A stretch of 62,204 bases of DNA from Planctomycetaceae bacterium (GTDB taxonomy: Bacteria; Planctomycetota; Planctomycetia; Planctomycetales; Planctomycetaceae): assembly GCA_024742875.1 (NCBI GenBank), contig JANSXP010000043.1, positions 1 through 62,204 of the forward strand, in the 5' to 3' direction. Below are positions 26,391-33,933 of this stretch, in pieces. Every line of letters starts with the position of its first letter. The first letter of the stretch is position 1. The notes below the pieces were generated by a model. It saw only the letters and a list, made by a program, of their open reading frames with translations. It was not told where the DNA came from and ran no database searches. The position numbers and the translations under genes were made by a program.

Positions 26391-27980
26391 TTAGCTGTCC
26401 ATCTGGACCGGTCGGCCGCCGTCATCCTGACAGGTAACCGTCAGGTGCTCTGGGCAGACATCCGATCGCGACTTGATTGTCACAATGACGTCGCGATCAT
26501 CCTCCAGCTGAATCAGCTCTTTTCGTTTGCGATTGTTCAGGTCATTGGCGACCCGGTCGTGTGTTTCGATTTCAATTTTCGCCACAGATTCGTCGCTCGC
26601 GGCTCCCATCACCAGTCGCATGGCTTCAATGGTGAGGCTTTCTGAGGTCTTCACCTGGCCCACACCGTTGCAGCACGGGCAGTCCTCGTAGATGCTCCGC
26701 CGCAAAGACGGTCGAATCCGCTGACGCGTCATTTCAATCAGGCCAAACGGGCTGATGCGCAGAACACGTGTGCGGGCCCGGTCGCGTCGCACGGCATTGT
26801 GCAGCGCCCTTTCCACGCCGCGGCGATGTCGCTCATCCCGCATATCGATGAAGTCGTTGACGATCACACCGCCCAGGTCGCGCAGTCGGATCTGCCGGGC
26901 AATTTCTTCTGCCGCCCGGATGTTCATGCGGTAGGCCGTTTCTTCGGCATCATTGTCGACACGGAAATTGCCACTGTTCACGTCGATCGCCACAAGGGCT
27001 TCTGTCTGGTCGATGACCAGTGATCCGCCGCCGTTCAGCGGCACGTGGCGGTCCTGAATGCGGGCGATTTCTTCTTCGATCCCATAGTGGGTGAACAGCG
27101 GTTCGGGTTCCTGAAACCGCTTCACCCGATTGACGTGGTTGGGCATCACGATTTTCATGAAGTCCCGCGCTCGTTCGAACGCCTCATCCTGGTCGATGAG
27201 GACCGCATCAATCTCCGATGCGTAGATATCCCGCATCGTGCGAATCATCATGTCTGACTCGGCGTAGATCTCGCACGGTCCGGATGTCTTTTTGATCTTA
27301 TTGACGATGGTTTCCCAAAGTCGGACCAGATAGTTCAGGTCGCGGCTGAGATCTTCCTCGTCCCGATCAATTCCGGCGGTGCGAACAATGAACCCCAGCC
27401 CTTCCGGCGGATGCAGATTGCGCATTGCCTGTCGCAACTGACGACGTGCCTTGTCGTCCGCGATCTTGCGACTGATGCCCACCCGCTGAAGACCGGGCAT
27501 CAGGACCAGATAGCGACCGGGAATCGAAATATAGGTCGAGAGTGTGGGGCCCTTGTTGCCAATGCCCTCTTTGATGACCTGCACGAGAACTTCGCTGCCC
27601 CGCTGGAAGATGTCCTGGATGGGGGGCTTGTTGCGGGCGTTGCGTTCGTTCAGATGCTTGGGGGGCCGACCACCGCGACCGCGGGGGCGATCGTCTTCTT
27701 CCTCGTCTCGTCCGTTGTCCTTGTCTTTGCCGACCAGATGCTTGTAGTACTGGTACTCCACGTCGCTGACGTGCAGAAAACCATTGCGTCCAACGCCAAA
27801 ATCGACAAAGGCCGCCTGGATGCTGGGCTCGATGTTGACCACCTTGCCCTTGTAAATGTTGCCGACGTAGTTTTCAGCGCTGCTGCGCTCGACGTACAGC
27901 TCTTCCAGGGTTCCGTCCTCAACGATCGCAATCCGGCTTTCTTCCGGCTGCAGTACGTTGATGAGCATTTCTTTTTTCAT
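26391..27980 (-). CDS. rng: Ribonuclease E/G catalytic-type protein
   Basis: A 529-residue endoribonuclease for rRNA maturation and mRNA decay. The S1 RNA-binding domain spans about residues 38-150 (YVGNIYKGKVVNIEPSIQA, FVDFGVGRNGFLHVSD) but is split by a charged Arg/Gly/Pro-rich insert (residues about 88-125). The DNase-I-like catalytic part has VAIDVNSGNFRVD and RDLGGVIVNDFIDM with the metal-binding Asp residues. The zinc link reads CPCCNGVG. The size fits RNase G or a short RNase E without the degradosome scaffold. It may be regulated through its leader: a stable hairpin lies upstream at 28134-28170. Confidence 0.93.
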   Translation of the reverse strand: MKKEMLINVLQPEESRIAIVEDGTLEELYVERSSAENYVGNIYKGKVVNIEPSIQAAFVDFGVGRNGFLHVSDVEYQYYKHLVGKDKDNGRDEEEDDRPRGRGGRPPKHLNERNARNKPPIQDIFQRGSEVLVQVIKEGIGNKGPTLSTYISIPGRYLVLMPGLQRVGISRKIADDKARRQLRQAMRNLHPPEGLGFIVRTAGIDRDEEDLSRDLNYLVRLWETIVNKIKKTSGPCEIYAESDMMIRTMRDIYASEIDAVLIDQDEAFERARDFMKIVMPNHVNRVKRFQEPEPLFTHYGIEEEIARIQDRHVPLNGGGSLVIDQTEALVAIDVNSGNFRVDNDAEETAYRMNIRAAEEIARQIRLRDLGGVIVNDFIDMRDERHRRGVERALHNAVRRDRARTRVLRISPFGLIEMTRQRIRPSLRRSIYEDCPCCNGVGQVKTSESLTIEAMRLVMGAASDESVAKIEIETHDRVANDLNNRKRKELIQLEDDRDVIVTIKSRSDVCPEHLTVTCQDDGGRPVQMDS

Positions 27981-28371
27981 GACTCAGCTTTCGTTCCTGC
28001 GAACGAACACCGAGCGTTGCCGATCGATTGAAAGAATTGAGAAATCAGGCTGCCAGCAACGCACGCAGGCCAAACGCCCGAGGCGCTCGACTTGTGTAAC
28101 TGGACCACTGCGGCGATTGGCCTCAGGGTGTTTAACGCCGGTCACCACCTCTGGGTGGCTGAGCGGCGTTTACGGTATGGCGGGCCTGGTGATTCCTTTC
28201 ATCAACTGGTTCGACATTCTCTCCGGTTGAGGAGTATCTACACGAAGAAGGTGTGATTCGCCCTGTGGGCCATCAGGATGGTTCGACGGGCGCTTGTGGT
28301 CGCTTTTTCGTGACGCGTGTTCGTTCTTGTGAGGGATGCCGGGGCGACGTGCCACCCGCATCGGTGAATAT
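27981..28371. other. RNase E/G leader region, 391 bases
   Basis: This minus-strand stretch runs from the ptsI stop to the RNase E/G start. It contains one clear hairpin (28134-28170, listed separately). Otherwise no gene, promoter or terminator can be supported. Confidence 0.45.
28134..28170 (-). promoter_or_regulatory. Stable hairpin in the RNase E/G leader
   Basis: AACGCCG at 28134-28140 pairs with CGGCGTT at 28164-28170. Inside, TCA pairs with TGA and CCACC with GGTGG around the loop TCTG, giving about 15 base pairs with one mismatch and one bulge. No T run follows on the minus strand, so it is unlikely to be a terminator. It is about 155 bases upstream of the RNase E/G start and could take part in autoregulation, as leader hairpins do for rne in other bacteria; that is inference. 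Confidence 0.4.
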
Positions 28372-30120
28372 TCAAACGACGAGATCCGGACACAAACGGC
28401 CCAGTTCTCCCAAAAGGTAATGTTCAACGTCCCGGGCCAGATCCAGCGAACAGGCGTGGGTCGCAATTCGCTCGGCTTCCGGGATGGAAATGTTTCTGAC
28501 GACTTCCTTCAGGCGGGGAATGGAGTGAGGTGTCGCACTTATCTGACGCAGCCCCAGTCCGAGCAGCAGAGGAACAAATCGTGGATCCGAGCTCATCTGG
28601 CCACAGACTGTGACCGGTTTTCCGTATTGTTCGCCTGCTTTCAGGACCGCCTGAATCATCCGCAGAATGGAAGGATCGCCGGAACGGTACAGATTTGCAA
28701 CCGAGGGGTCTGATCGGTCGCAGGCGAGGGTGTACTGGATCAGATCGTTCGTCCCGATCGAGAAGAAGTCCACTTCCCGGGCAAACTCCTCAATGAGCAT
28801 TACGGCCGATGGGACTTCCACCATCATCCCAATTGGAATATCCCGGGCAAACTCAATGTTTTCGTCCTCCAGATCCTCCATCACATCCATCAGGATCATT
28901 TTGGCCTGACGAAACTCCAGCAGCGATGACACGAGGGGAAACATGATCCTTACGTTGCCGTGTACTGCTGCCCTTAGGATTGCCCTGAGCTGAACTTTGA
29001 ACAAAGGGGTGCTTTGCAGGCTCAGGCGAATGCTGCGCAAACCGAGCATCGGATTCTGGCTTTCCGCAAAGCGATCCCGAATCCGTGCCGGCACCTTGTC
29101 GGCGCCAATATCCAGCGTGCGAATCACGACGGGGCGGTCGCCACAAGTGGAAAGCACCTGCTTGTAGGCTTCGTAATGGTCCGATTCGGTCGGCTCCTTA
29201 TTGCCCCCCAGATACAGAAACTCGGTGCGGTACAGGCCGACACCGTCCGCCCCGCGTTTCACGCACTGCTCGACCTCCTGGGGGAATTCAATGTTGCCGA
29301 AAATCTGCACCCGCTGTCCATCCAGCGTTTCTGATTCCAGGGTCTCCAGCGTCGCCAGTCGCTCGCTGACCCGGATGTTGCGGGCCTGAGAGGTGCGAAA
29401 ACGCTCCATCGTGGCCTCATCCGGATCAATCACCACCTGACCATGGTCACCGTCCAGAATCACGGTTTCGCCGCCCGATACTCCTGCGAGGCAGCGTCCG
29501 AGCCCCACAACGGCGGGGATCTCCAGCGCACCGGCCAGAATGGCTGTGTGGCTGGTGTGTCCGCCCACTTCCGTGGCAAAACCCAGCACGTAGTCGGTAT
29601 TGAGCATGGCTGTTTCGCCAGGCGTCAGGTCGTGTGCCAAAATGACCACAGGTTCCGTCAGGTTGCTCAGTTCTTCGCGGCTTTCCCCCAGCAATTCTCG
29701 GAGCAGACGTTTTTCCAGATCGAAAATATCGAGCGCGCGTTCGGCCAGATACTGGTTGCCCAGATTTTGCATTTGCTCTGCGAATTTTCGCAGCGTGCGA
29801 CTGACCGCGTATTCCGGCGAGTTGCTCTGATTGCGAATGGCGTCTTCCACCTGCCCCACCATGCGTGGGTCCCGCGCCATCTGCAGATGCGCGGAAAAAA
29901 TAGCGGCGTACTGAGATCCCAGCTGTTCGCCCACCAGAATCTCGTGGTCTTCGATATCCTGGCAGACTTTGTCCAAAGCGTTGTGAAACCGGACCATCTC
30001 TGATTCCACCACATCACGGCTGACGAATTTGCGGGGGATGCGGAAGTTCTCGGACCCCAACACGAGTGTTGGGCCGACAACCACACCGGGAGAGACCGGA
30101 ATGCCGCTTCTGACCTGCAT
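28372..30120 (-). CDS. ptsI: PTS enzyme I (phosphoenolpyruvate-protein phosphotransferase)
   Basis: A 582-residue cytoplasmic kinase that transfers phosphate from PEP to HPr. The swivelling domain carries the phospho-His at about residue 191 in GGHTSHTAILAGALEIPAVVG. The TIM-barrel PEP site has GADGVGLYRTEFLYL, MLGLRSIRLSL, GMMVEVPSAVMLIEEF and SIGTNDLIQYTLACDRSDPSV, with the acid Cys in VTVCGQMSSDP. I chose the ATG at 30120 (MQVRSGIPVSPGV), the usual EI beginning. It has no N-terminal GAF domain, so it is EI rather than EI-Ntr. It is last in the hpf-ptsN-ptsH-ptsI cluster, 249 bases after ptsH. Confidence 0.95.
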   Translation of the reverse strand: MQVRSGIPVSPGVVVGPTLVLGSENFRIPRKFVSRDVVESEMVRFHNALDKVCQDIEDHEILVGEQLGSQYAAIFSAHLQMARDPRMVGQVEDAIRNQSNSPEYAVSRTLRKFAEQMQNLGNQYLAERALDIFDLEKRLLRELLGESREELSNLTEPVVILAHDLTPGETAMLNTDYVLGFATEVGGHTSHTAILAGALEIPAVVGLGRCLAGVSGGETVILDGDHGQVVIDPDEATMERFRTSQARNIRVSERLATLETLESETLDGQRVQIFGNIEFPQEVEQCVKRGADGVGLYRTEFLYLGGNKEPTESDHYEAYKQVLSTCGDRPVVIRTLDIGADKVPARIRDRFAESQNPMLGLRSIRLSLQSTPLFKVQLRAILRAAVHGNVRIMFPLVSSLLEFRQAKMILMDVMEDLEDENIEFARDIPIGMMVEVPSAVMLIEEFAREVDFFSIGTNDLIQYTLACDRSDPSVANLYRSGDPSILRMIQAVLKAGEQYGKPVTVCGQMSSDPRFVPLLLGLGLRQISATPHSIPRLKEVVRNISIPEAERIATHACSLDLARDVEHYLLGELGRLCPDLVV

Positions 30121-30152
30121 GGGATGACAAGACGGTTGATGCGATGGAAGGT

Positions 30153-30176
30153 GGCGCACCACACGGCGGGTGCGCC
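30153..30176 (-). promoter_or_regulatory. Perfect hairpin just upstream of ptsI
   Basis: GGCGCACC at 30153-30160 and GGTGCGCC at 30169-30176 form a perfect eight-base stem with an eight-base loop, about 33 bases before the ptsI start. It may affect ptsI translation or transcript processing within the cluster. No T run adjoins it, so it is not an obvious terminator. Confidence 0.35.
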
Positions 30177-30369
30177 TGTCAAAGTCTAGCGAATTCTCAG
30201 TGGAAACACGGTTAGGGAGCGAGACTACCACGCATAATACGCGACTTCATCAGCATGGTGATCGATCGGCCATTGCGGCGGTCACAGAAAAGACGTGGCC
30301 GGCCGCTTCCGAAGTCACCAAACCAGCGGGCCGTCTTTAGGCACTACTGGTTGTCGTTTTTTGCGCTGG

Positions 30370-30636
30370 TCAGGGTTCTGACAGCAGTCGAACGGCAGCT
30401 TCCGCGGCGACTTCGGCGTCGACTCCGGTGGCCTCGACACTCAGCACCGCACCGCACGTGGCGCCCAGCAGCATTAGCTCCATGGTGGACTTCGCGTTGG
30501 CGATGTTGCCGTCAAACGAAATCAGTAATTCCGCCTCGTGATTCATGGCTTCCTTCACGAGCGCGCTGATGGGAGACAAGTGGAGCCCATTCGGATTGGC
30601 CAGTGTCACCTGACGTCGGACTGGTTCGTCACTCAT
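30370..30636 (-). CDS. ptsH: HPr-family phosphocarrier protein
   Basis: An 88-residue phosphocarrier that takes phosphate from enzyme I. The phospho-accepting His19 is in [11 protein letters not shown] and the regulatory Ser50 is in [13 protein letters not shown]. Canonical HPr has GLHARPA; here the conserved Arg two residues after His is Ser21, which could alter phosphate transfer. Ser50 corresponds to Ser46, the HPr-kinase target in other bacteria, but no hprK is in the window. It follows ptsN by 56 bases. With no sugar permease nearby it probably serves a regulatory chain to ptsN. Confidence 0.92.
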   Translation of the reverse strand: MSDEPVRRQVTLANPNGLHLSPISALVKEAMNHEAELLISFDGNIANAKSTMELMLLGATCGAVLSVEATGVDAEVAAEAAVRLLSEP

Positions 30637-30692
30637 CTCGCATCTCTGGCAATCAGGATGGGAAAATCCGTTCCCAAAAGAACCAACCCGTG

Positions 30693-31175
30693 TTACTCGG
30701 CTTCTTCTTCGTCGCTGGAATCGGCTTCTGCCAGCAGATCCCAGATGTCCTGGGAAGAGTTGGACTGCTTCAGAAAGTTGCAGAAGTCCTGGCTGCGCAG
30801 GTGCCGCGAGATGTTTTCCAGACCCCGCAGGTGGTCGCCAGGGCGATCCGGTGGGGAGACCAGCAGGAACAGGATGAAGACATCTTCTCCGTCGAGACTG
30901 GCGAAGTCGACGCCATCACGTGAGATGGCAACGGTGGCCACCAGTTCTTCGGCGGAAGGGTGTTTGGTGTGCGGGACAGCGACTCCGTTGCCGATGCCAG
31001 TGGACCCCAGTTCTTCTCGTTTGAGAATCGCGTCGACGACGGCCTCTTCTTCCTCCGCCTTGATGTTGCCTGAGTTCTTCAGGCTGGCGACCATTTCGCG
31101 GATGACGTCTTCTTTGGACGCAGACTGCAATTGTGGAACGATCGCATCTTTGACGACGAAATCTGTCAACTTCAT
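30693..31175 (-). CDS. ptsN: PTS EIIA component, PtsN/fructose type
   Basis: A 160-residue EIIA domain. The phospho-His is about residue 69 in [11 protein letters not shown], and the family strands read [20 protein letters not shown] and [19 protein letters not shown]. No EIIB or EIIC domain is attached. Next to hpf this is the typical place of ptsN (EIIA-Ntr), which regulates potassium, nitrogen or envelope functions through its phosphorylation state rather than moving sugar. An acidic tail (SSDEEEAE) ends the protein. It starts 48 bases after the hpf stop. Confidence 0.93.
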   Translation of the reverse strand: MKLTDFVVKDAIVPQLQSASKEDVIREMVASLKNSGNIKAEEEEAVVDAILKREELGSTGIGNGVAVPHTKHPSAEELVATVAISRDGVDFASLDGEDVFILFLLVSPPDRPGDHLRGLENISRHLRSQDFCNFLKQSNSSQDIWDLLAEADSSDEEEAE

Positions 31176-31223
31176 TTCTTTGTGCCTTCTTACCTGACTT
31201 GTCAGGAGTGTGCTGTGCCGACG

Positions 31224-31589
31224 TCAGTCGTCGGACGAGTCTTGCTGTTCCTGCTTTTCTTCTGCCAGTCGAGCCACTTCGCTCACTGGCTTGTCCCGGC
31301 GATGGTCGCGGGATTTTTCCTTATATCGATGGACCTGCTGCTCCATTTTGGACAGCGTCTTGTCGAAGGTTGCTCCGGCGTCTTCGCCTTCAACGTGGGC
31401 CACGATGGTGTGATAGCCTTCGATCTCCACCAGCATTTCGACGTTGGCCCGGCCTCCCTCGAAGTCAATCGTGACATCAATTTCGCTGACTTCGCCCAGG
31501 TACCGCACCACTTTTTCTGATTTGCGAGTGATGTAGTCTCGCATGTCCTGGCTGATGCTGCCGTGCCGACACGTAATGGCAACCTGCAT
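31224..31589 (-). CDS. hpf: Ribosome hibernation promoting factor (short HPF type)
   Basis: A 121-residue protein that binds the 30S decoding site and silences ribosomes in stationary phase. MQVAITCRHGSISQDMRDYI and the beta strands that follow (VTIDFEGGRANVEMLVEI) fit the family. It has the single domain plus a charged tail (REKSR- and Glu/Gln-rich) and lacks the long-HPF dimerisation domain. It opens the hpf-ptsN-ptsH-ptsI cluster; in proteobacteria rpoN usually lies upstream, but it is absent here. Confidence 0.93.
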   Translation of the reverse strand: MQVAITCRHGSISQDMRDYITRKSEKVVRYLGEVSEIDVTIDFEGGRANVEMLVEIEGYHTIVAHVEGEDAGATFDKTLSKMEQQVHRYKEKSRDHRRDKPVSEVARLAEEKQEQQDSSDD

Positions 31590-32046
31590 ACTCTTTCACC
31601 TTCCGGGCCTGCAGTGTCGCTGACGCGACATTGACGGGAAAAACGGTCGCTGAAGTGTTACGAATTCGCGTCACAATTCCAGCGGTAATCAATGGACACC
31701 TTGAGTATTACCACGCTTTCCCTGTCTGCGCGGCGATTCTAGTTCTCGAAATTGACGAATGTAAAGACTCGGCTTCGTGTTCCTGTCCGAAAGAACGTCC
31801 AGTCCGAAATGCGAAACCGACTCCCCCTGGGGCCAGGGGCCTCTGTTTCCACTTCGGCGCCTCGACATCGCGATCTTCACACCGAACCCAGTCTGCGTAA
31901 TCCTTCCACTGGAAACCCGGCCGCGATTGGCGATTGTTGCGATTTTCCCTCGTCCATTCCGAATTGCTCCCCATTGCGTCTGTGCCCAGGCCCGACTAAT
32001 CTGACGCCCCCTCTGTCTGTCCGCTGCCAAGACTGCGACCTGCTTC
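31590..32046. other. Divergent intergenic region, 457 bases
   Basis: It separates hpf (minus) from the THUMP methyltransferase gene (plus) and should carry promoters for both. A minus-strand frame at 31708-31974 could encode 88 residues including PGFQWKDYADWVRCEDRD, which has a fairly protein-like composition, but it has no recognised domain and no clear binding site. I do not call it a gene. No RNA gene or repeat was seen. Confidence 0.4.
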
Positions 32047-33507
32047 ATGCCCCGATTCGACTTAATTGCCACTGCTACGTTTGGGCTGGAGAACGTGGTC
32101 GCCCGAGAACTGGAGCAACTCGGCTACACCGACTGCCGAGTGTCTGACGGTCGCGTGGTTTTCTCAGGCGACGAAGCGGATATCGCCCGTTGCAATCTCT
32201 GGCTGCGTTCGGCCGATCGGGTGCTGATCCGGGTGGGCGAATTTCCGGCCCCAGACTTTGGGGCTCTATTCGATCAGACGACCGACCTTCCGTGGGCCGA
32301 TCTGCTGCCAATGGACGCGAAGTTCCCGGTCAAGGGACGAAGCGTTCGTTCCAAACTGCATGCAGTGCCCAAGGTTCAGGGGGTGACCAAGAAGGCGATC
32401 GTGGAGAGCCTGAAGAAGAAGTACAACCGCTTCCACTTTGATGAATCCGGCGCTGAGTACATCATCGAAGTGTCGCTGCTGAAAGACGTTGCCACGCTGA
32501 CAATTGACACAACCGGAGCCGGGCTGCACAAACGCGGCTATCGCCAGGTCGTCGGGCAGGCCCCTTTGCGGGAAACCATGGCGGCCGGTTTGCTGCAACT
32601 GAGCTATTGGAATGAAGAACGCCCCCTGATAGACCCATTCTGCGGCAGTGGGACCATTCCCATTGAAGCGGCCCTGATTGGTCGCAATATCGCTCCTGGC
32701 CTGCAGCGATCTTTTGCGGCCGAAGACTGGCGGTGGTTCGATCGGTCCATCTGGAAAGAACAGCGGACGGCCGCACGCGATGTCCGACGCCGCAATCTGC
32801 CCGCACCCATCATGGCCTATGATCACGATCCGGCGGCCGTGCGTCACGCCCGCAAGTGTGCGACGAATGCCGGTGTCGGGGGCAGCATCCGCTTCGAGGA
32901 GCAGGAAGTCAGCGACCTGCGCTCACCGCTGCAGTATGGGTGCATCGTCACGAATCCTCCCTACGGCGAGCGACTTGGGGAAACCGAAGAGGTGGAGGCC
33001 GTCTACCGCGTGATGGGTCAGGTGTTTGAGGGGCTCAGCACATGGAGTGTGTACGTTCTGACCTCTTATCGAGACTTCGAGCGGCATTTTGGTCGGCGTG
33101 CCGGGCGGCGACGCAAGTTGTATAATGGTCGACTGCAATGTCAGTACTACCAGTATCCGGGCCCGCGGCCACCACGACCAGAGGACGCCCACGATTCCCC
33201 GTCTGCGGACGACGCTTCCTCGGGGGGGGCCAGCGACGAGATCGGTGCTGCGGCCGATGACCGCAGCAACCCCGCTCCGACAGCACCCCCATCGTCAGCC
33301 GCTGGTCCTGTGCCTGCACAGCAGCCCCGAAAACGGGCGTCCACCGTGCAGCCGGCCGCGGAAGTCATCACGGAGACTCCGACACCCGGCGCAGAGATTC
33401 TTGATGTGCCGCAGCCACCCGGCGGGAAGCCCTTTGATCCCTTTGCCACGTTTGTTGCGGATTGCAGTTCGCCCGCCTCCGCAGATCCCGAGTCGCCCTC
33501 GGAGTAG
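32047..33507 (+). CDS. THUMP-domain RNA methyltransferase (RlmL/YpsC-like)
   Basis: A 486-residue enzyme predicted to methylate guanine N2 in 23S rRNA. The N-terminal ferredoxin-like plus THUMP region covers about residues 1-160. The SAM-binding Rossmann domain has DPFCGSGTIPIEAAL, and the catalytic N6/N2 motif is TNPPYGERLG near residue 300. The last 110 residues or so are Pro/Ala/Ser-rich and presumably disordered, an extension not needed for catalysis. The methyltransferase core is complete. The next gene starts 3 bases after its stop, so the two are translated together. Confidence 0.9.
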   Translation: MPRFDLIATATFGLENVVARELEQLGYTDCRVSDGRVVFSGDEADIARCNLWLRSADRVLIRVGEFPAPDFGALFDQTTDLPWADLLPMDAKFPVKGRSVRSKLHAVPKVQGVTKKAIVESLKKKYNRFHFDESGAEYIIEVSLLKDVATLTIDTTGAGLHKRGYRQVVGQAPLRETMAAGLLQLSYWNEERPLIDPFCGSGTIPIEAALIGRNIAPGLQRSFAAEDWRWFDRSIWKEQRTAARDVRRRNLPAPIMAYDHDPAAVRHARKCATNAGVGGSIRFEEQEVSDLRSPLQYGCIVTNPPYGERLGETEEVEAVYRVMGQVFEGLSTWSVYVLTSYRDFERHFGRRAGRRRKLYNGRLQCQYYQYPGPRPPRPEDAHDSPSADDASSGGASDEIGAAADDRSNPAPTAPPSSAAGPVPAQQPRKRASTVQPAAEVITETPTPGAEILDVPQPPGGKPFDPFATFVADCSSPASADPESPSE

Positions 33508-33510
33508 CTG

Positions 33511-33933
33511 ATGCTGCCGTATGAACGCAACCTGATGATTTCCCTGTGCCTGGGACTGCGGCTGGATGGCAGCGAGTCGCCACAGCAACTGGAACATCAG
33601 GTGGCGGAACGTTCCACGGCGGGAGATCTGGTTTCTGTGCAGCCGCTGCAGCGTGAACTGGCGGATTGGCTACACGTTTCGCTGGAAGACGCCCGCAACC
33701 AGCAGACCGCTTCCATCCTGCTGTGGGAGCAAATTGAAACCCGCGGCTACGGCCTGGTCGACGTGCCGCTGAAGATTCGTCGAACAGCGTTTGGCGGTTC
33801 TGTGGAGATCCAGAAGCGACATGCCCGCGCCGCGCGGTCCACCTTGAGCGGGCTGGGGAAACGCGTCCTTCTGCTATTGCTGCTGGTCGGGCTGGCTGTC
33901 GCTGGCTGGTTTTTGTGGACGAGCGTCCGGTAA
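33511..33933 (+). CDS. Small C-tail-anchored membrane protein, unknown function
   Basis: A 140-residue protein. The first 110 residues are hydrophilic and helical (ELADWLHVSLEDARNQQ, TASILLWEQIETRGYGLVDV). A basic stretch (QKRHARAARS) is followed by a single C-terminal membrane helix (VLLLLLLVGLAVAGWFLW). I do not recognise the family. It begins 3 bases after the methyltransferase stop and is probably co-transcribed with it. Its last 60 bases overlap the 3' end of the convergent sulfatase gene. Confidence 0.65.
   Translation: MLPYERNLMISLCLGLRLDGSESPQQLEHQVAERSTAGDLVSVQPLQRELADWLHVSLEDARNQQTASILLWEQIETRGYGLVDVPLKIRRTAFGGSVEIQKRHARAARSTLSGLGKRVLLLLLLVGLAVAGWFLWTSVR

Noticed and set aside
31689-32072. 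127-residue minus-strand frame upstream of hpf
   Set aside because: Low-complexity Arg/Gly-rich wording, overlaps the methyltransferase start, and no family match; treated as noncoding leader.
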